Position numbers and translations under genes: made by a program
Origin: Streptomyces sp. HUAS ZL42
Lineage (GTDB): Bacteria; Actinomycetota; Actinomycetes; Streptomycetales; Streptomycetaceae
NCBI RefSeq assembly: GCF_040782645.1
Contig: NZ_CP160403.1
Span: 2,790,001-2,854,000 of the forward strand
Direction: 5' to 3'
Length of the DNA: 64,000 nucleotides
Notes under the pieces: generated by a model
Told to the model about the DNA's origin: nothing
Seen by the model: only the letters and a program-made list of their open reading frames with translations
The model's database searches: none
Shown: positions 26,201-35,920 of the stretch, in pieces
Numbering within the stretch: position 1 is the first letter of the stretch
Layout of the letters: each line of letters starts with the position of its first letter

Positions 26201-26312
26201 CGGCGGCCACGAGGCCGTACACCTCGCGGAACTCCTCGCCACGGCACTTCCCGGAGACCCCGGCAGCGCACACGGCACCGCACCGGACGCGCACCCGTCC
26301 CGACGCTCCTGA
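23280..26312 (+). CDS. FAD-linked oxidase fused to a Fe-S/CCG reductase domain (GlcD-GlcF-like, D-lactate/glycolate type)
   Basis: 1010 residues. Residues about 40-260 are the PCMH FAD-binding domain (LSRGGGTSLAGQCTN, IGGMIGNNSCG); about 290-560 the FAD-linked oxidase C-terminal domain, ending GEHGDGQSRGELLPRMFG and DPGDRMNPGKVV. Then come two 4Fe-4S motifs, one around CVGVGKCR and CPSY and the other in CLACKGCKRDCP, and two CCG-type cysteine-rich repeats (EPLCCGLTW and ESGCCGLAGNFGFERGH). The single chain combines GlcD/Dld and GlcF/GlpC functions, passing electrons from a 2-hydroxy acid to the membrane quinone pool or another acceptor. AGGAGG precedes ATG 23280. Monocistronic. Confidence 0.9.
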   Translation: MGAPDLPAPVAVRPAASPVDPARLEEALRERVDGEVRFDSGSRAAYSTDASNFRQTPIGVVVPHSPEAAAEAVAVAREHGAPVLSRGGGTSLAGQCTNTAVVIDWSKYCHEVESVDAEARTCVAQPGIVLDELNRRLAPTGLRFGPEPATHMNCTIGGMIGNNSCGATAQANGKVVDNIRRLEVLLYDGTRFWCGETSDEEYTEIERHGDLRAAVYRRLRALRDTYGEEIRRRFPDIPRRVSGYNLDSLLPEHGFDVAGLLVGSESTLVTVLRAELELVPVVKERTLVVLGFPGIDRAADAVPAILPYEPIALEGVDHRLIRDERIKHLNPQAIAQLPEGNAYLMVQFGADTVEEADERAHRMLDGLDETEHDPEVAFLDDPAHEEQLWQVREAGLGATAHIPGRPDTFEGWEDSAVAPERLGDYLRRLRGLFEEFGYLSDTGPSLYGHFGQGCVHTRIPFDLYTADGVAAYRRFMERAADLVAEFGGSFSGEHGDGQSRGELLPRMFGREIVEAFGRLKAVFDPGDRMNPGKVVAPYRMDENLRLGGDWAPHDPQKLHFRFPEDGNSFAEAANRCVGVGKCRQLTNKGGAVMCPSYQVTLEEEHSTRGRARLLFEMLDGHGDSAIRDGWRSEAVRDALDLCLACKGCKRDCPADVDMATYKAEFLAHHYAGRAWRRPRSDWSMGWLPVVAQAVGRARLGPVVNTLTHAPGLSRAAVAVAGIEDREVPLFARETLQQWYGRRHEPRGDGRRGTVVLWPDTFTNHFHPHIGRAAVRLLEHAGWRVVVPGEPLCCGLTWISTGQLGVARRMLARTVRRIAGHLHAGGLVVGLEPSCTAVFRSDAAELFPGDRDVRRLRGQTVTLAELLTEHSPGYEPPRVPERASRALAQVHCHQHAITGWAADQELLRRAGVDAEPLESGCCGLAGNFGFERGHLEVSRACAERVLLPRLRATDTATAVLADGFSCRTQIHEFDSGGHEAVHLAELLATALPGDPGSAHGTAPDAHPSRRS

Positions 26313-26400
26313 CAACGCGCGGTCCAGTCCGGCGCCTCGCGGGGGGATGCCGGGCAACACACATGGCCACCACCCCGACGCCGGCACGGCCGACAAGCGG

Positions 26401-26745
26401 CCCCCTCACACCGAGTTCAGACCGGCGCCACCCGGACGAGGCCGGGCAACACACGACCACCACACCCGACGCCCACCCACCCCGACGCCCAGCCGACAGA
26501 CCAGGGCCCCTCACGCCGAGGACAGACCGCCACCACCCGGACGAGACCGGGGACACAGACGACCACCACCCCGACGCCGACACGACCGACCACGGCCCCC
26601 TCACACCGAGTTCAGACCGGCGCCACCCGGACGAGGCCGGGCAACACACGACCACCACACCCGACGCCCAGCCGACCGACCACGGCCCCTCACGCCGAGG
26701 ACAGACCGCCGCCACCCGGCGGGCCGGGCAACACACACGGCGCCG
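26401..26745. repeat. Imperfect tandem repeat array, about 90-105 bp units, noncoding
   Basis: The marker CCCCTCAC recurs with its T at 26406, 26511, 26601 and 26690 (spacings 105, 90 and 89). Units 1 and 3 are identical over about 74 bases at an offset of 195 bp. Each unit includes CAGACCG, CACCCGG and, in most, GGGCAACACAC. A fifth degenerate unit is probably present from about 26322. The plus strand is strongly C/A-rich. It fills the 479-bp gap between the FAD oxidase stop and the convergent ECF sigma factor stop. No gene is recognised in it. Confidence 0.8.
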
Positions 26746-26791
26746 CGCCAGGCACCCACCCGTCCGCCGACGGCGCCGTTCCCGCCCGGGC

Positions 26792-27409
26792 TCAGGCCGC
26801 CAGTGCGGCGACGGGCTCCTCGGGCTCGGACAGCTGGTCCATCAGGGTCGCCCGGGCCCGGGCGACACGGGAGCGGACCGTGCCGACCGGGCAGTCGCTC
26901 AGCTGCGCGGCCTCCGCGTAGGGCAGACCGAGCAGTTGCGTCAGGACGAACGCCTCCCGGCGCTCGTCCGGCAGCGCCGCCAGCAGATCCAGCAGAGCGA
27001 TGCCGTCGTCGAAGCCGGGCAGACCGCGCGGTTGCGCCAGCTCCACGGCCAGCGTCCAGTCCGCCACGTCCGACAACCGCGGCCGGGCGGCGGAGCGCCG
27101 ATAGCTGTCGATCACCGCGCGCCGCGCGATGGACAGCAGCCAGGACCGGGCCGACGAGCGCCCCTCGAATCGGTGCAGACCCGTCAACGCACGCAGGAAC
27201 GTGTCCTGTACGAGGTCGTCCGCCGCCTGCGGATCGGCGCACAGATGGACGACGTACCGCAGCACGTCACGGTGCAGGGAGCGCACGAAACGGTCGACGG
27301 CGTCCTCGTCACCGGTACGGGCGGCCAGCGCCCACGCGGTGGTCGACTCGTCGGTCGAAGGCGAGTCCTCGCTCATGTCGTGCTGAGCGGGCAGCGCAGA
27401 AGTGATCAC
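26792..27409 (-). CDS. ECF-family RNA polymerase sigma factor
   Basis: 205 residues with sigma region 2 (DAVDRFVRSLHRDVLRYVVH then PQAADDLVQDTFLRALTGL) and region 4 (LPDERREAFVLTQLLGLPYA and the helix GTVRSRVARARATL). No anti-sigma factor gene overlaps it. The downstream strand side is the repeat array; the upstream gene encodes a Met/His-rich membrane protein on the same strand. GTG at 27409 follows AGAAGGA. A palindrome GGATC-N6-GATCC (27424-27439) lies just upstream, possibly part of its own promoter. Confidence 0.9.
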   Translation of the reverse strand: MITSALPAQHDMSEDSPSTDESTTAWALAARTGDEDAVDRFVRSLHRDVLRYVVHLCADPQAADDLVQDTFLRALTGLHRFEGRSSARSWLLSIARRAVIDSYRRSAARPRLSDVADWTLAVELAQPRGLPGFDDGIALLDLLAALPDERREAFVLTQLLGLPYAEAAQLSDCPVGTVRSRVARARATLMDQLSEPEEPVAALAA

Positions 27410-27563
27410 CTGGTGTCCTTCTCGGATCGTCCGTGATCCGAACCTCTCGCGCGCTGGGCGCGAACGGTCCGGCAAAGGGGAATCGGCCCACAGTGCCTAC
27501 ACGGGCGGGTGCGGGGCCGACCGCCCGAGGCACGCAGGGGCGGCCTCGGGATACCGGCTGTCG

Positions 27564-28232
27564 TCAGGCGACAGCGGTCCCCACGGGCGGCCCCCGAGAA
27601 GTGATCGCGTGAACGAGGAGAAGAAGGCGCGGCGCCCGGTCCGAGCGACGGCCACGCACCTGGGCGCGCGGACGGTCCGGGGTGAGAGGAAGGGCCAGCA
27701 GCAACCTCAGCGGTGCCGCCAGCCGACCGGCGACGGCCCGCAGTATGCGGAACGCCGCCTTCTCCCCGTGTGCCAGCCACAGGCCGCACAGCAGCGCGGC
27801 GAGCACGTGGACGGCGAGCATGCCGAACGACGACGTACCGCTCGCTGCCGCCTGGCCTGCCGGGCCCATGTGAGCCATATGGCTCATGTCCATGGCGTCC
27901 ATCGGCATCGAGCCCATGGACATCGAGCCCGGGGACATGGCCCCCATGTCCCCCGTCGCCGTCGCCGTCGCCGTCGCGGTCGACGGGGCGAGCGAGAACG
28001 CCGAGTGCAGAGCCGCCTGGACGGCGACCACGACCGCCGTGATCAGCGGCAACCCGCGCTCACGGCCCGCCAGGCACCAACCCGCGGTGCCCGTCACGGC
28101 CGCACCGGCGGCGAGCGTCCATGCGGGGACGTGGCTGCCGGACATCATGACGTGGCCCAGGGCGGCGAGCAGCACACAGACGGCCGCGAACACCGCGGCC
28201 CGTACCGTGCGAGAACACCACCCGACTGTCAT
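27564..28232 (-). CDS. Met/His-rich integral membrane protein
   Basis: 222 residues with about five hydrophobic helices. Between helices lies an unusual loop with repeated Met and His: MGAMSPGSMSMGSMPMDAMD then MSHMAHM (residues about 95-125). Met/His-rich loops of this kind bind Cu(I) or Ag(I) in copper-handling proteins. The C-terminal about 40 residues are basic and cytoplasmic. ATG at 28232 follows GGATGAAGG. It is 154 bp upstream of the ECF sigma gene on the same strand; the pair may form a metal- or envelope-stress unit, but the protein shows no anti-sigma domain. Copper link is inference. Confidence 0.6.
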   Translation of the reverse strand: MTVGWCSRTVRAAVFAAVCVLLAALGHVMMSGSHVPAWTLAAGAAVTGTAGWCLAGRERGLPLITAVVVAVQAALHSAFSLAPSTATATATATGDMGAMSPGSMSMGSMPMDAMDMSHMAHMGPAGQAAASGTSSFGMLAVHVLAALLCGLWLAHGEKAAFRILRAVAGRLAAPLRLLLALPLTPDRPRAQVRGRRSDRAPRLLLLVHAITSRGPPVGTAVA

Positions 28233-28330
28233 GGCGCCTTCATCCTCGCATCCGGACACCGATCGTCACATGCAGGTACGGAAAATGCCCCGCCTGCGCA
28301 CTCGACAGACGGGGCGTGATCCGGAACACG

Positions 28331-29086
28331 TCAGAGAGTCCGGCCGAAAAGCTCCAGCAGGGCTGCCCAGTGACGCTCCGTCGCCTCCGCGCCGTATATC
28401 GCGGTGTCCGCCTGGGTGAAGCCGTGGTGGGCGCCGGTGTAGACCTCGCCGCGGTGGCGGACGCCGGCCGCGGTGAGCGCCTTGTCGAGGCGGGCGATCT
28501 GCTCGGCGGGGTTGGTGGCGTCCTGGTCGGCGTGGCCGAAGTAGAGCTCGGCGGTGATGTGTTCGGCGAGCAGGTGGGGGCTGTCCGGCGCGTCGGTGGC
28601 CAGGTGGGCGCCGTGGAAGCCGGCCATGGCGGCGACCCGGTCCGGGTGTGTACCGGCGGTACGCAGGGCCAGGCCCGCTCCCATGCAGTAGCCGGTGACG
28701 CCGACCGGGCCGGCGGACGTCAGTGGGGAGGCGGCCAGCCAGTCGAGGCAGGCGGCGGCGTCCCGCATGGCTCGCTCGGGGGTGAGGTTCAGTGCGGCAG
28801 GGCGGAGGCTCTGGATGATCTCCGGGCGCTCGACAGGGTTGATGAACTCGGGGAGTTCGACCACGGGTGCGCGGCCGTGGCGGTAGAAGACGTTGGGGAC
28901 CAGCACGGTGTAACCGGCGGCCGCGAGCCGGTCCGCCATGCCCTTCAGATGCGGGCGCAGTCCGAAGGCGTCCATGTAGAACAGGACGGCGGGATGCGGG
29001 GCGCCGTCGTCGGGGTGGGCGAGGTAGGCGTCGGCGGTGCCGTCCGGGGTGGCGATGTCGAGGGGCGAGGACTGTACGGCGGTCAT
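28331..29086 (-). CDS. Dienelactone hydrolase-family alpha/beta hydrolase
   Basis: 251 residues. The nucleophile elbow is GVTGYCMGAGLALR, with cysteine in the catalytic position as in dienelactone hydrolases; the other triad members are expected in FGHADQDATNP and GAHHGFTQADTA. It opens lactone rings in aromatic catabolism or acts as a general carboxylesterase. AAGGAGAG precedes the ATG. Followed upstream (on the plus strand's right) by a decayed reductase gene on the same strand. Confidence 0.88.
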   Translation of the reverse strand: MTAVQSSPLDIATPDGTADAYLAHPDDGAPHPAVLFYMDAFGLRPHLKGMADRLAAAGYTVLVPNVFYRHGRAPVVELPEFINPVERPEIIQSLRPAALNLTPERAMRDAAACLDWLAASPLTSAGPVGVTGYCMGAGLALRTAGTHPDRVAAMAGFHGAHLATDAPDSPHLLAEHITAELYFGHADQDATNPAEQIARLDKALTAAGVRHRGEVYTGAHHGFTQADTAIYGAEATERHWAALLELFGRTL

Positions 29087-29100
29087 AGGGGTGTCTCTCC

Positions 29101-29440
29101 TTACGTTCGGTTCGCCGACCTGACAGCGGCGTCGGCGAGTTGCTTCACGCCCGGCGGCGGAAACCGGGACGCCCGGGCTCGCGAAGAACCAGCGCTGCGC
29201 CTGTTCCCGGCTCAGCCCCTCGGGCCGCTCCCCCTGTACGGCTGCACGTACGCCGGGTGCCGGGCGCGATGCGCCAGCTGTCGGCGAGGGTGCCGACGTC
29301 GACCGCGTCGTAGCCGAGGACGTCGAGCAGCGCGGTCACCTGCCCTTTGGCCTCGGCGTCGTCGCCGGCGACGGGCAGGGCGCAGCTCGCGGCGCACTGA
29401 CGCCCGGACCGCTCGACACCCGCATACCGCGCCGACGGAC
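29101..29440 (-). pseudogene. Remnant of an NADPH/F420-type reductase (C-terminal part only)
   Basis: Reading three frames in succession gives a recognisable C-terminus of a NADP-dependent F420-reductase-like protein: ALPVAGDDAEAKGQVTALLD, LGYDAVDVGTLADSWRIAPG, then AYVQPY in the next frame, ERPEGLSREQAQRWFFASPG in another, and finally VKQLADAAVRSANRT to the stop at 29101. The N-terminal Rossmann part with the nucleotide-binding glycines is absent. At least two frameshifts and a 5' truncation show it is dead. The family name is a judgement from these segments. Confidence 0.65.
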
Positions 29441-29462
29441 CTCGCCGCACCCCTTGCCTGTT

Positions 29463-29473
29463 CTATGTCATAG
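29463..29473. promoter_or_regulatory. Short palindrome CTATGTCATAG upstream of tetR
   Basis: Five-base arms around a central T, 67 bp before the tetR start at 29540, in a local AT-rich patch that also has CATAAGTTACTAG. A plausible operator for the TetR protein. Confidence 0.4.
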
Positions 29474-29539
29474 TGCATAAGTTACTAGCCGGTACCAGTG
29501 GCGGTGGAGCACCGAGGGCGCGTGAGGGAGGCGGCACAC

Positions 29540-30136
29540 GTGAGTCCGCGCAAGAACAACAGCCGCGACCGTATGGTCCTCAGCACCACGGTGCTGCTGC
29601 GCGAGTACGGCGCCGGCGCCACGAGCATCGACCGGGTGCTCGCGCACAGCGGTGCCCCGCGCGGCTCGGTCTACCACCACTTCCCCGGCGGGCGGGCACA
29701 GCTGATCGACGAGGCCGTGACCCTCGCCGGCGACTTCGTCGCCGGGCTGCTCGACGAGGCCGTGCGGGCCGACGACCCGGTCGAGGCGATCGACGCCTTC
29801 TTCGCGCTGTGGCGCGAGCGGCTCCTCGAGAGCGACTTCCGGGCCGGCTGTCCGGTCGTGGCGGTGGCCGTGGAGACCAACGACGACGCGCCCCAGCCGG
29901 CCCGCTCCGCGGCGGCGGCCTTCGCCCGCTGGCAGGAGGCCCTCGCGGGGCTGTTCCGCCGGCACGGCCTGACCGATGAGCGGAGCAGGCGGATCGCCGC
30001 CTTCGTCGTCGCCGCGGTCGAAGGCGCGGTGATCATGTGCCGGGCCGAGCGGAGCACGGCTCCGCTCGACGCGGCCGCCGCCGAGATCCACGACCTGCTG
30101 GCCCACGCCCTGCGGGACCAAGGGCCCCGGCCATGA
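29540..30136 (+). CDS. TetR-family regulator
   Basis: 198 residues. The HTH is ATSIDRVLAHSGAPRGSVYH followed by HFPGGRAQLIDEAV, close to the LmrA/YxaF-type group; the C-terminal domain contains RAGCPVVAVAVETND, typical of that group. GTG at 29540 is preferred over an earlier start because GGGAGGCGG precedes it. It heads a three-gene unit with a crotonase and a thioesterase, suggesting it responds to an acyl-CoA or an aromatic compound. Confidence 0.87.
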   Translation: MSPRKNNSRDRMVLSTTVLLREYGAGATSIDRVLAHSGAPRGSVYHHFPGGRAQLIDEAVTLAGDFVAGLLDEAVRADDPVEAIDAFFALWRERLLESDFRAGCPVVAVAVETNDDAPQPARSAAAAFARWQEALAGLFRRHGLTDERSRRIAAFVVAAVEGAVIMCRAERSTAPLDAAAAEIHDLLAHALRDQGPRP

Positions 30137-30162
30137 GCCCCTCCCCTCTTCCAGGAGCACAG

Positions 30163-30834
30163 ATGCCAACGCTCGACCGCCAGGACAACGTCTTCGTGCT
30201 CGACCTCGGGGACGGCGAGAACCGCTTCCACCCCGACTGGATCGCCTCGGTCGACTCCGCGCTGGACGAGGTGGCCAAGGCGGAGGGACCCCGCGCCCTG
30301 GTGACCGCCGCGACGGGGAAGTTCTACTCCAACGGCCTCGATCTGGACTGGCTGTTCGCCCACGCCGATCACTACCAGGACTACGTGGTCTCCGTCCACG
30401 CACTCTTCGCACGCGTGCTTTCCCTACCGCTGATCACGGTGGCCGCGCTGCAGGGGCACACCTTCGCGGCCGGTGCGATGTTCTCCCTGGCTCACGACTT
30501 CCGTGTGATGCGCGCCGACCGCGGCTTCTGGTGCCTGCCCGAGGCCGACATCAACATCCCCTTCACTCCGGGCATGTCCGCGCTCATCCAGGCCCGGCTG
30601 TCCCCGCCGACCGCGCACGAGGCCATGCTCACCGCCCGGCGCTACGGCGGCCACGAGGCGCTCGCCGCGGGCATCGTCGATCGCGCCGTGGACGAGGAGG
30701 CGGTGCGCACCACCGCCGTCGAGATCGCCCGGGCCCAGCTGGCGAAGGCGGGCGACACGGTCGGCACCATCAAGGCCCGCATGTACGCACCCGCGCTGAC
30801 CGCCCTGCGCGACACGACGAACCCCCTGGGCTGA
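30163..30834 (+). CDS. Enoyl-CoA hydratase/isomerase-family protein
   Basis: 223 residues, a short crotonase. Oxyanion-hole segments are FYSNGLDLDWL and LQGHTFAAGAMFSLAHDF. The length and sequence resemble delta3-delta2-enoyl-CoA isomerase-like (Eci) members, with a Glu in LPEADINIPFTPGMSAL as possible catalytic acid. ATG at 30163 has AGGAG 6 bases upstream; an ATG overlapping the tetR stop (30133) lacks one. Second gene of the tetR unit. Confidence 0.85.
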   Translation: MPTLDRQDNVFVLDLGDGENRFHPDWIASVDSALDEVAKAEGPRALVTAATGKFYSNGLDLDWLFAHADHYQDYVVSVHALFARVLSLPLITVAALQGHTFAAGAMFSLAHDFRVMRADRGFWCLPEADINIPFTPGMSALIQARLSPPTAHEAMLTARRYGGHEALAAGIVDRAVDEEAVRTTAVEIARAQLAKAGDTVGTIKARMYAPALTALRDTTNPLG

Positions 30835-30896
30835 CCGGGCACGCCCGCAGCCGACGACCCCAGCACTCAGCAGCACCGACCTCCAGGAGTACGACC

Positions 30897-31352
30897 GTGT
30901 CGACCACCGACCTCGCCACCATGACCGGCCTCGAGCTGATGCGCTGGGTTCAGCGCGAGCGGCCCGCCGACGTCCCCTCCATCGGGCGCCTGCTCGGCAT
31001 GCGCTTCGACGAGGTCGAGCACGGTCGCGTCGTCATCTCACTGGACACCCGCCCGGACTTCGCCAACCCCCTCGGAACCGTCCACGGCGGCATAGCGGCC
31101 ACGCTGCTCGACTCGGTCATGGCGTGCGCCGTGCACACCACCCTTCCCGCCGGCGTCGGTTACACCACCCTCGAACTCAAGGTGAACTACATCCGCTCGG
31201 CCCACACCGACGGACAGACCCTCACCGCCGAGGGCGGCGTCATCCACGCGGGCCGCCGCACCGCGACCGCGGAGGGCAAGGTCCTCGACGAACAGGGCAG
31301 GCTGATCGCCCACGCTACGACGACATGCATGGTCCTCCACCCGGGCAGCTGA
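30897..31352 (+). CDS. PaaI-family hotdog thioesterase
   Basis: 151 residues with the hotdog fold signature NPLGTVHGGIAATLLDSVMA followed by LKVNYIRSAHTDGQTLTAEG. It would hydrolyse an acyl- or aryl-CoA ester. GTG at 30897 follows AGGAG by 8 bases. Last gene of the tetR-crotonase-thioesterase unit; the three together point to fatty or aromatic acyl-CoA turnover. Confidence 0.9.
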   Translation: MSTTDLATMTGLELMRWVQRERPADVPSIGRLLGMRFDEVEHGRVVISLDTRPDFANPLGTVHGGIAATLLDSVMACAVHTTLPAGVGYTTLELKVNYIRSAHTDGQTLTAEGGVIHAGRRTATAEGKVLDEQGRLIAHATTTCMVLHPGS

Positions 31353-31785
31353 CCGTCCCGGCCAGCGGTCGAGCCCGTCGATGATCGTCTGACCGACGGG
31401 GTTCCGGCCGACTTCCCCCTCGGGGCCCGACGGGGTGCGGGCGTAGCACGAAGTTCCGATGCGGTCCGCAGGAGCAGCCGTCCGGCGAAGCCCGGTACCC
31501 GGTTCAGGACCGGGAGCACGGTGTCACGAACACGCGTGCCCGGGAGCCCCGTCGGTAGTGACCCCCTTGACGTGCGGCTCGCGCTGCTCACCCGTGCCCA
31601 CACCACTGTGAGCTTGTCGACGCCGCCTCTTCTTCAAGATCGTCCAGCCCGGATACGGACTGCTGCCGACCCCTAGGCGCCCGACATACTGCCCCACAGC
31701 CGACCAAACCCTCTCTGATACGCCTCCAGATTTGGACTTATTCGTTTTCTTGAATCATTCGTGTTTGTGGAGGTAGGTTGTCGGC
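31353..31785. other. 433-bp gap between thioesterase and furA
   Basis: No convincing gene on either strand; long frames here have atypical codon use. A short stretch near 31635-31675 translates as FFKIVQPGYGLLPTP, possibly the tail of a decayed gene, but I cannot name it. The last 60 bases are AT-rich and hold the furA promoter. Confidence 0.4.
31731..31765. promoter_or_regulatory. FurA-box-like AT-rich operator upstream of furA-katG
   Basis: A 35-bp AT-rich segment containing TTCTTGAATCATTCG. It resembles, from memory, the FurA binding sequence upstream of furA-katG in mycobacteria and Streptomyces (TCTTGACTAATTCC-like). It lies 21-55 bp before the furA start, so FurA could repress its own operon. 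Confidence 0.6.
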
Positions 31786-32229
31786 ATGACACCCCAGACT
31801 CCGACCACCGCGGCGGAACTGCGCGGTGCCGGCCTGCGGGTGACGGCCGCCCGCGTCGCACTGCTGGAAACCGTCCGCGGCGGTGACCACCTCGACGTCG
31901 AAGCGATCGCCTCAGGGGTGCGCGACCGTGTCGGCCACATATCGCTGCAGGCCGTGTACGAGGCGCTGCACGCCCTCACCACGGCGGGACTCGTGCGCCG
32001 CATCGAGCCCCCCGGCAGCCCGGCCCGGTTCGAGGGACGCGTCGGCGACAACCACCACCACCTCGTGTGCCGGTCGTGCGGCGCCGTCGTCGACGTCGAC
32101 TGCGCGGTCGGCCACGCCCCCTGCCTGACCGCGTCCGACGACCGCGGCTTCGCGGTCGACGAGGCCGAGGTCATCTATTGGGGCCTGTGCCCCTCCTGTT
32201 CCACCGAAGCCCGCAGTTCAGCTCAGTGA
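31786..32229 (+). CDS. furA: Fur-family redox-sensing repressor FurA/CatR type
   Basis: 147 residues. The winged helix (GLRVTAARVALLETVRGGDH and ISLQAVYEALHALTTAGLVR) is followed by the dimerisation domain with HHHLVCRSCG (residues about 86-95) and a second Cys pair in LCPSC near the end, the structural/redox zinc site. It directly precedes katG by 21 bp; this pairing is a hallmark of the peroxide-responsive FurA that represses furA-katG until its thiols are oxidised. Confidence 0.92.
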   Translation: MTPQTPTTAAELRGAGLRVTAARVALLETVRGGDHLDVEAIASGVRDRVGHISLQAVYEALHALTTAGLVRRIEPPGSPARFEGRVGDNHHHLVCRSCGAVVDVDCAVGHAPCLTASDDRGFAVDEAEVIYWGLCPSCSTEARSSAQ

Positions 32230-34464
<2,235 letters not shown>

Positions 34465-34492
34465 TCGCTTGATCGCCTGATCACGGATCACG

Positions 34493-34533
34493 ACGTCCAT
34501 GCCGACTCGTACGGGTCGGCCTGGACGTTTTTT
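34493..34533 (+). terminator. Intrinsic terminator after katG
   Basis: Stem ACGTCCA-T-GCCGAC (34493-34506) with GTCGGC-C-TGGACGT (34515-34528), one mismatch, followed by six T residues. A classical factor-independent terminator, 29 bp past the katG stop. Confidence 0.88.
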
Positions 34534-34560
34534 CGTTTCCAAAAGTGACGCAGGGGCCCT

Positions 34561-35667
34561 TCAGGCGGCGGTGTACCCGAGTTGGCGCCGCATGTACGGC
34601 GTCATGAGGGTCTTCGCCTTGGCCATCACCGACGTGCGGCTGCCGAGGACCGCGCTCTCGCCGCCCGGCACGGGCAGGATCGTCAGTCCGTCGGCCGACC
34701 CGAAGGGCACGATCAGCGGGGTGCGCTGGATCGGCCGGTAGAGGCGGGGCTCCTTGCGATGCCGGCCGGAGCTGTTCAGATAGGCACGGATGTTCCAGGC
34801 GGCGAGGTCGGCCTGGGCGAGCGCGGCGGGGGTGATCTTGAGCTCGGTGGCGTCGTTGACGTCGCCGACCGCGAACACGTCCAGCCGCCCCTCGACCCGC
34901 AGCGTCCGGTCGACCTTGACGTGCCCGGAGGGGTTGAGCCAGTCGCCGTGCCCGGCCAGACGCAGCCAGAGCGTGTTGGGCGTGGTGCCCGTCGCCCAGT
35001 AGGAGAGGTCCGCCTCGACGATGTCGCCGCGCGCGTCCCGATACGTGCCGAAGTCGTTGCCGGGAGACATGAACGAGTCGAGCCTCACCTCCACGTCGTG
35101 GGACTCCAGCCACGTCCGCGCTCTGCGCCCGGCCCGCTCACTGCCCGTGCCGTGGAGCAGCTCCGTCCCTGAGTGGGCGAGCGTGACCCGGGCGTCCGGC
35201 CGTGCCAGGCGTATCTCGGCGCTGAGCTCGACACCGGAGGGGCCACCGCCGACGACGAGGACGTGCTCGGCGGAGGCGACGGCCTGCTGGTGCCCTGCGA
35301 ACGTCTTGATCGCCTCCTCGGCTGTGGTGCCGGTGAAGCGGGCCGGTTCCGGGTAGTCGGCGCCGGTGGCGATCACCAGCACGTCGTACGGCAGCCGCTC
35401 CCCCGTCGCCAGGACCACCTGCCGCTCGGCGGTGTCGATGCGGACCGCCTTGCCCACGACCACACGGCCACTGCGCAGCAGGCGGTCGTACGGAATGAAG
35501 GGGGTCACCGACCACTCGGGGCGAACGCCGGCGCGCATCGAGGCGATGCGGTGGAAGAAGACCTCCTTGCGGTCCACCAGCGTGACCCGTGCCGTCCCGT
35601 CCAGCCGTTTCGCCAGGCGGACGCCCGCATAGCCACCGCCGATCACCACTACGTCGCCGTCATGCAC
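34561..35667 (-). CDS. Type-II NADH dehydrogenase-like FAD oxidoreductase
   Basis: 368 residues of the pyridine nucleotide-disulfide oxidoreductase family (NDH-2/AIF/FerBA-like). FAD-binding VVVIGGGYAGVRLAKRL is at the N-terminus, the NAD(P)-binding HVLVVGGGPSGVELSAEI near residue 150, and the second FAD contact VFAVGDVND near 280. There is no C-terminal membrane helix, so it may be soluble. GTG at 35667 follows CAGGAG. It converges on katG, and the promoter region upstream (35750-35775) is AT-rich. A link to oxidative stress is only positional. Confidence 0.87.
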   Translation of the reverse strand: MHDGDVVVIGGGYAGVRLAKRLDGTARVTLVDRKEVFFHRIASMRAGVRPEWSVTPFIPYDRLLRSGRVVVGKAVRIDTAERQVVLATGERLPYDVLVIATGADYPEPARFTGTTAEEAIKTFAGHQQAVASAEHVLVVGGGPSGVELSAEIRLARPDARVTLAHSGTELLHGTGSERAGRRARTWLESHDVEVRLDSFMSPGNDFGTYRDARGDIVEADLSYWATGTTPNTLWLRLAGHGDWLNPSGHVKVDRTLRVEGRLDVFAVGDVNDATELKITPAALAQADLAAWNIRAYLNSSGRHRKEPRLYRPIQRTPLIVPFGSADGLTILPVPGGESAVLGSRTSVMAKAKTLMTPYMRRQLGYTAA

Positions 35668-35920
35668 GCCGGTTCTCCTGTGCCTCGTGGGGGGAGTGAG
35701 CGGCGCGACGCGTGGACCTCCTCGGCCACTCGAACTGCTGACGCAGCGTAGCGTTTGAAACTTAAAGTGCAGCGGGAACCGTGTGCGGGTTCTGTAAAGC
35801 GATGGCCCGCAACGCCGTCGTACGACGTCACCGGTCCCGGAGCTCACCGATGCGGACGAGACGTGGACACGCCGCGTGCGCGGCGGTCACCTCGTCGAGG
35901 ACATCAGTGCCTGCGACGAT

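Noticed and set aside
26401..26745. Possible CRISPR array
   Set aside because: Units are 89-105 bp and imperfect, with no short constant repeat separated by unique spacers and no cas genes nearby.
30133..30136. ATG overlapping the tetR stop as the crotonase start
   Set aside because: No ribosome site; ATG 30163 has AGGAG at the right distance and matches the family start.
31187..31606. 139-codon minus-strand open frame downstream of the thioesterase
   Set aside because: Largely Arg/Pro/Ser low-complexity sequence, overlapping the thioesterase antisense; no domain or ribosome site.
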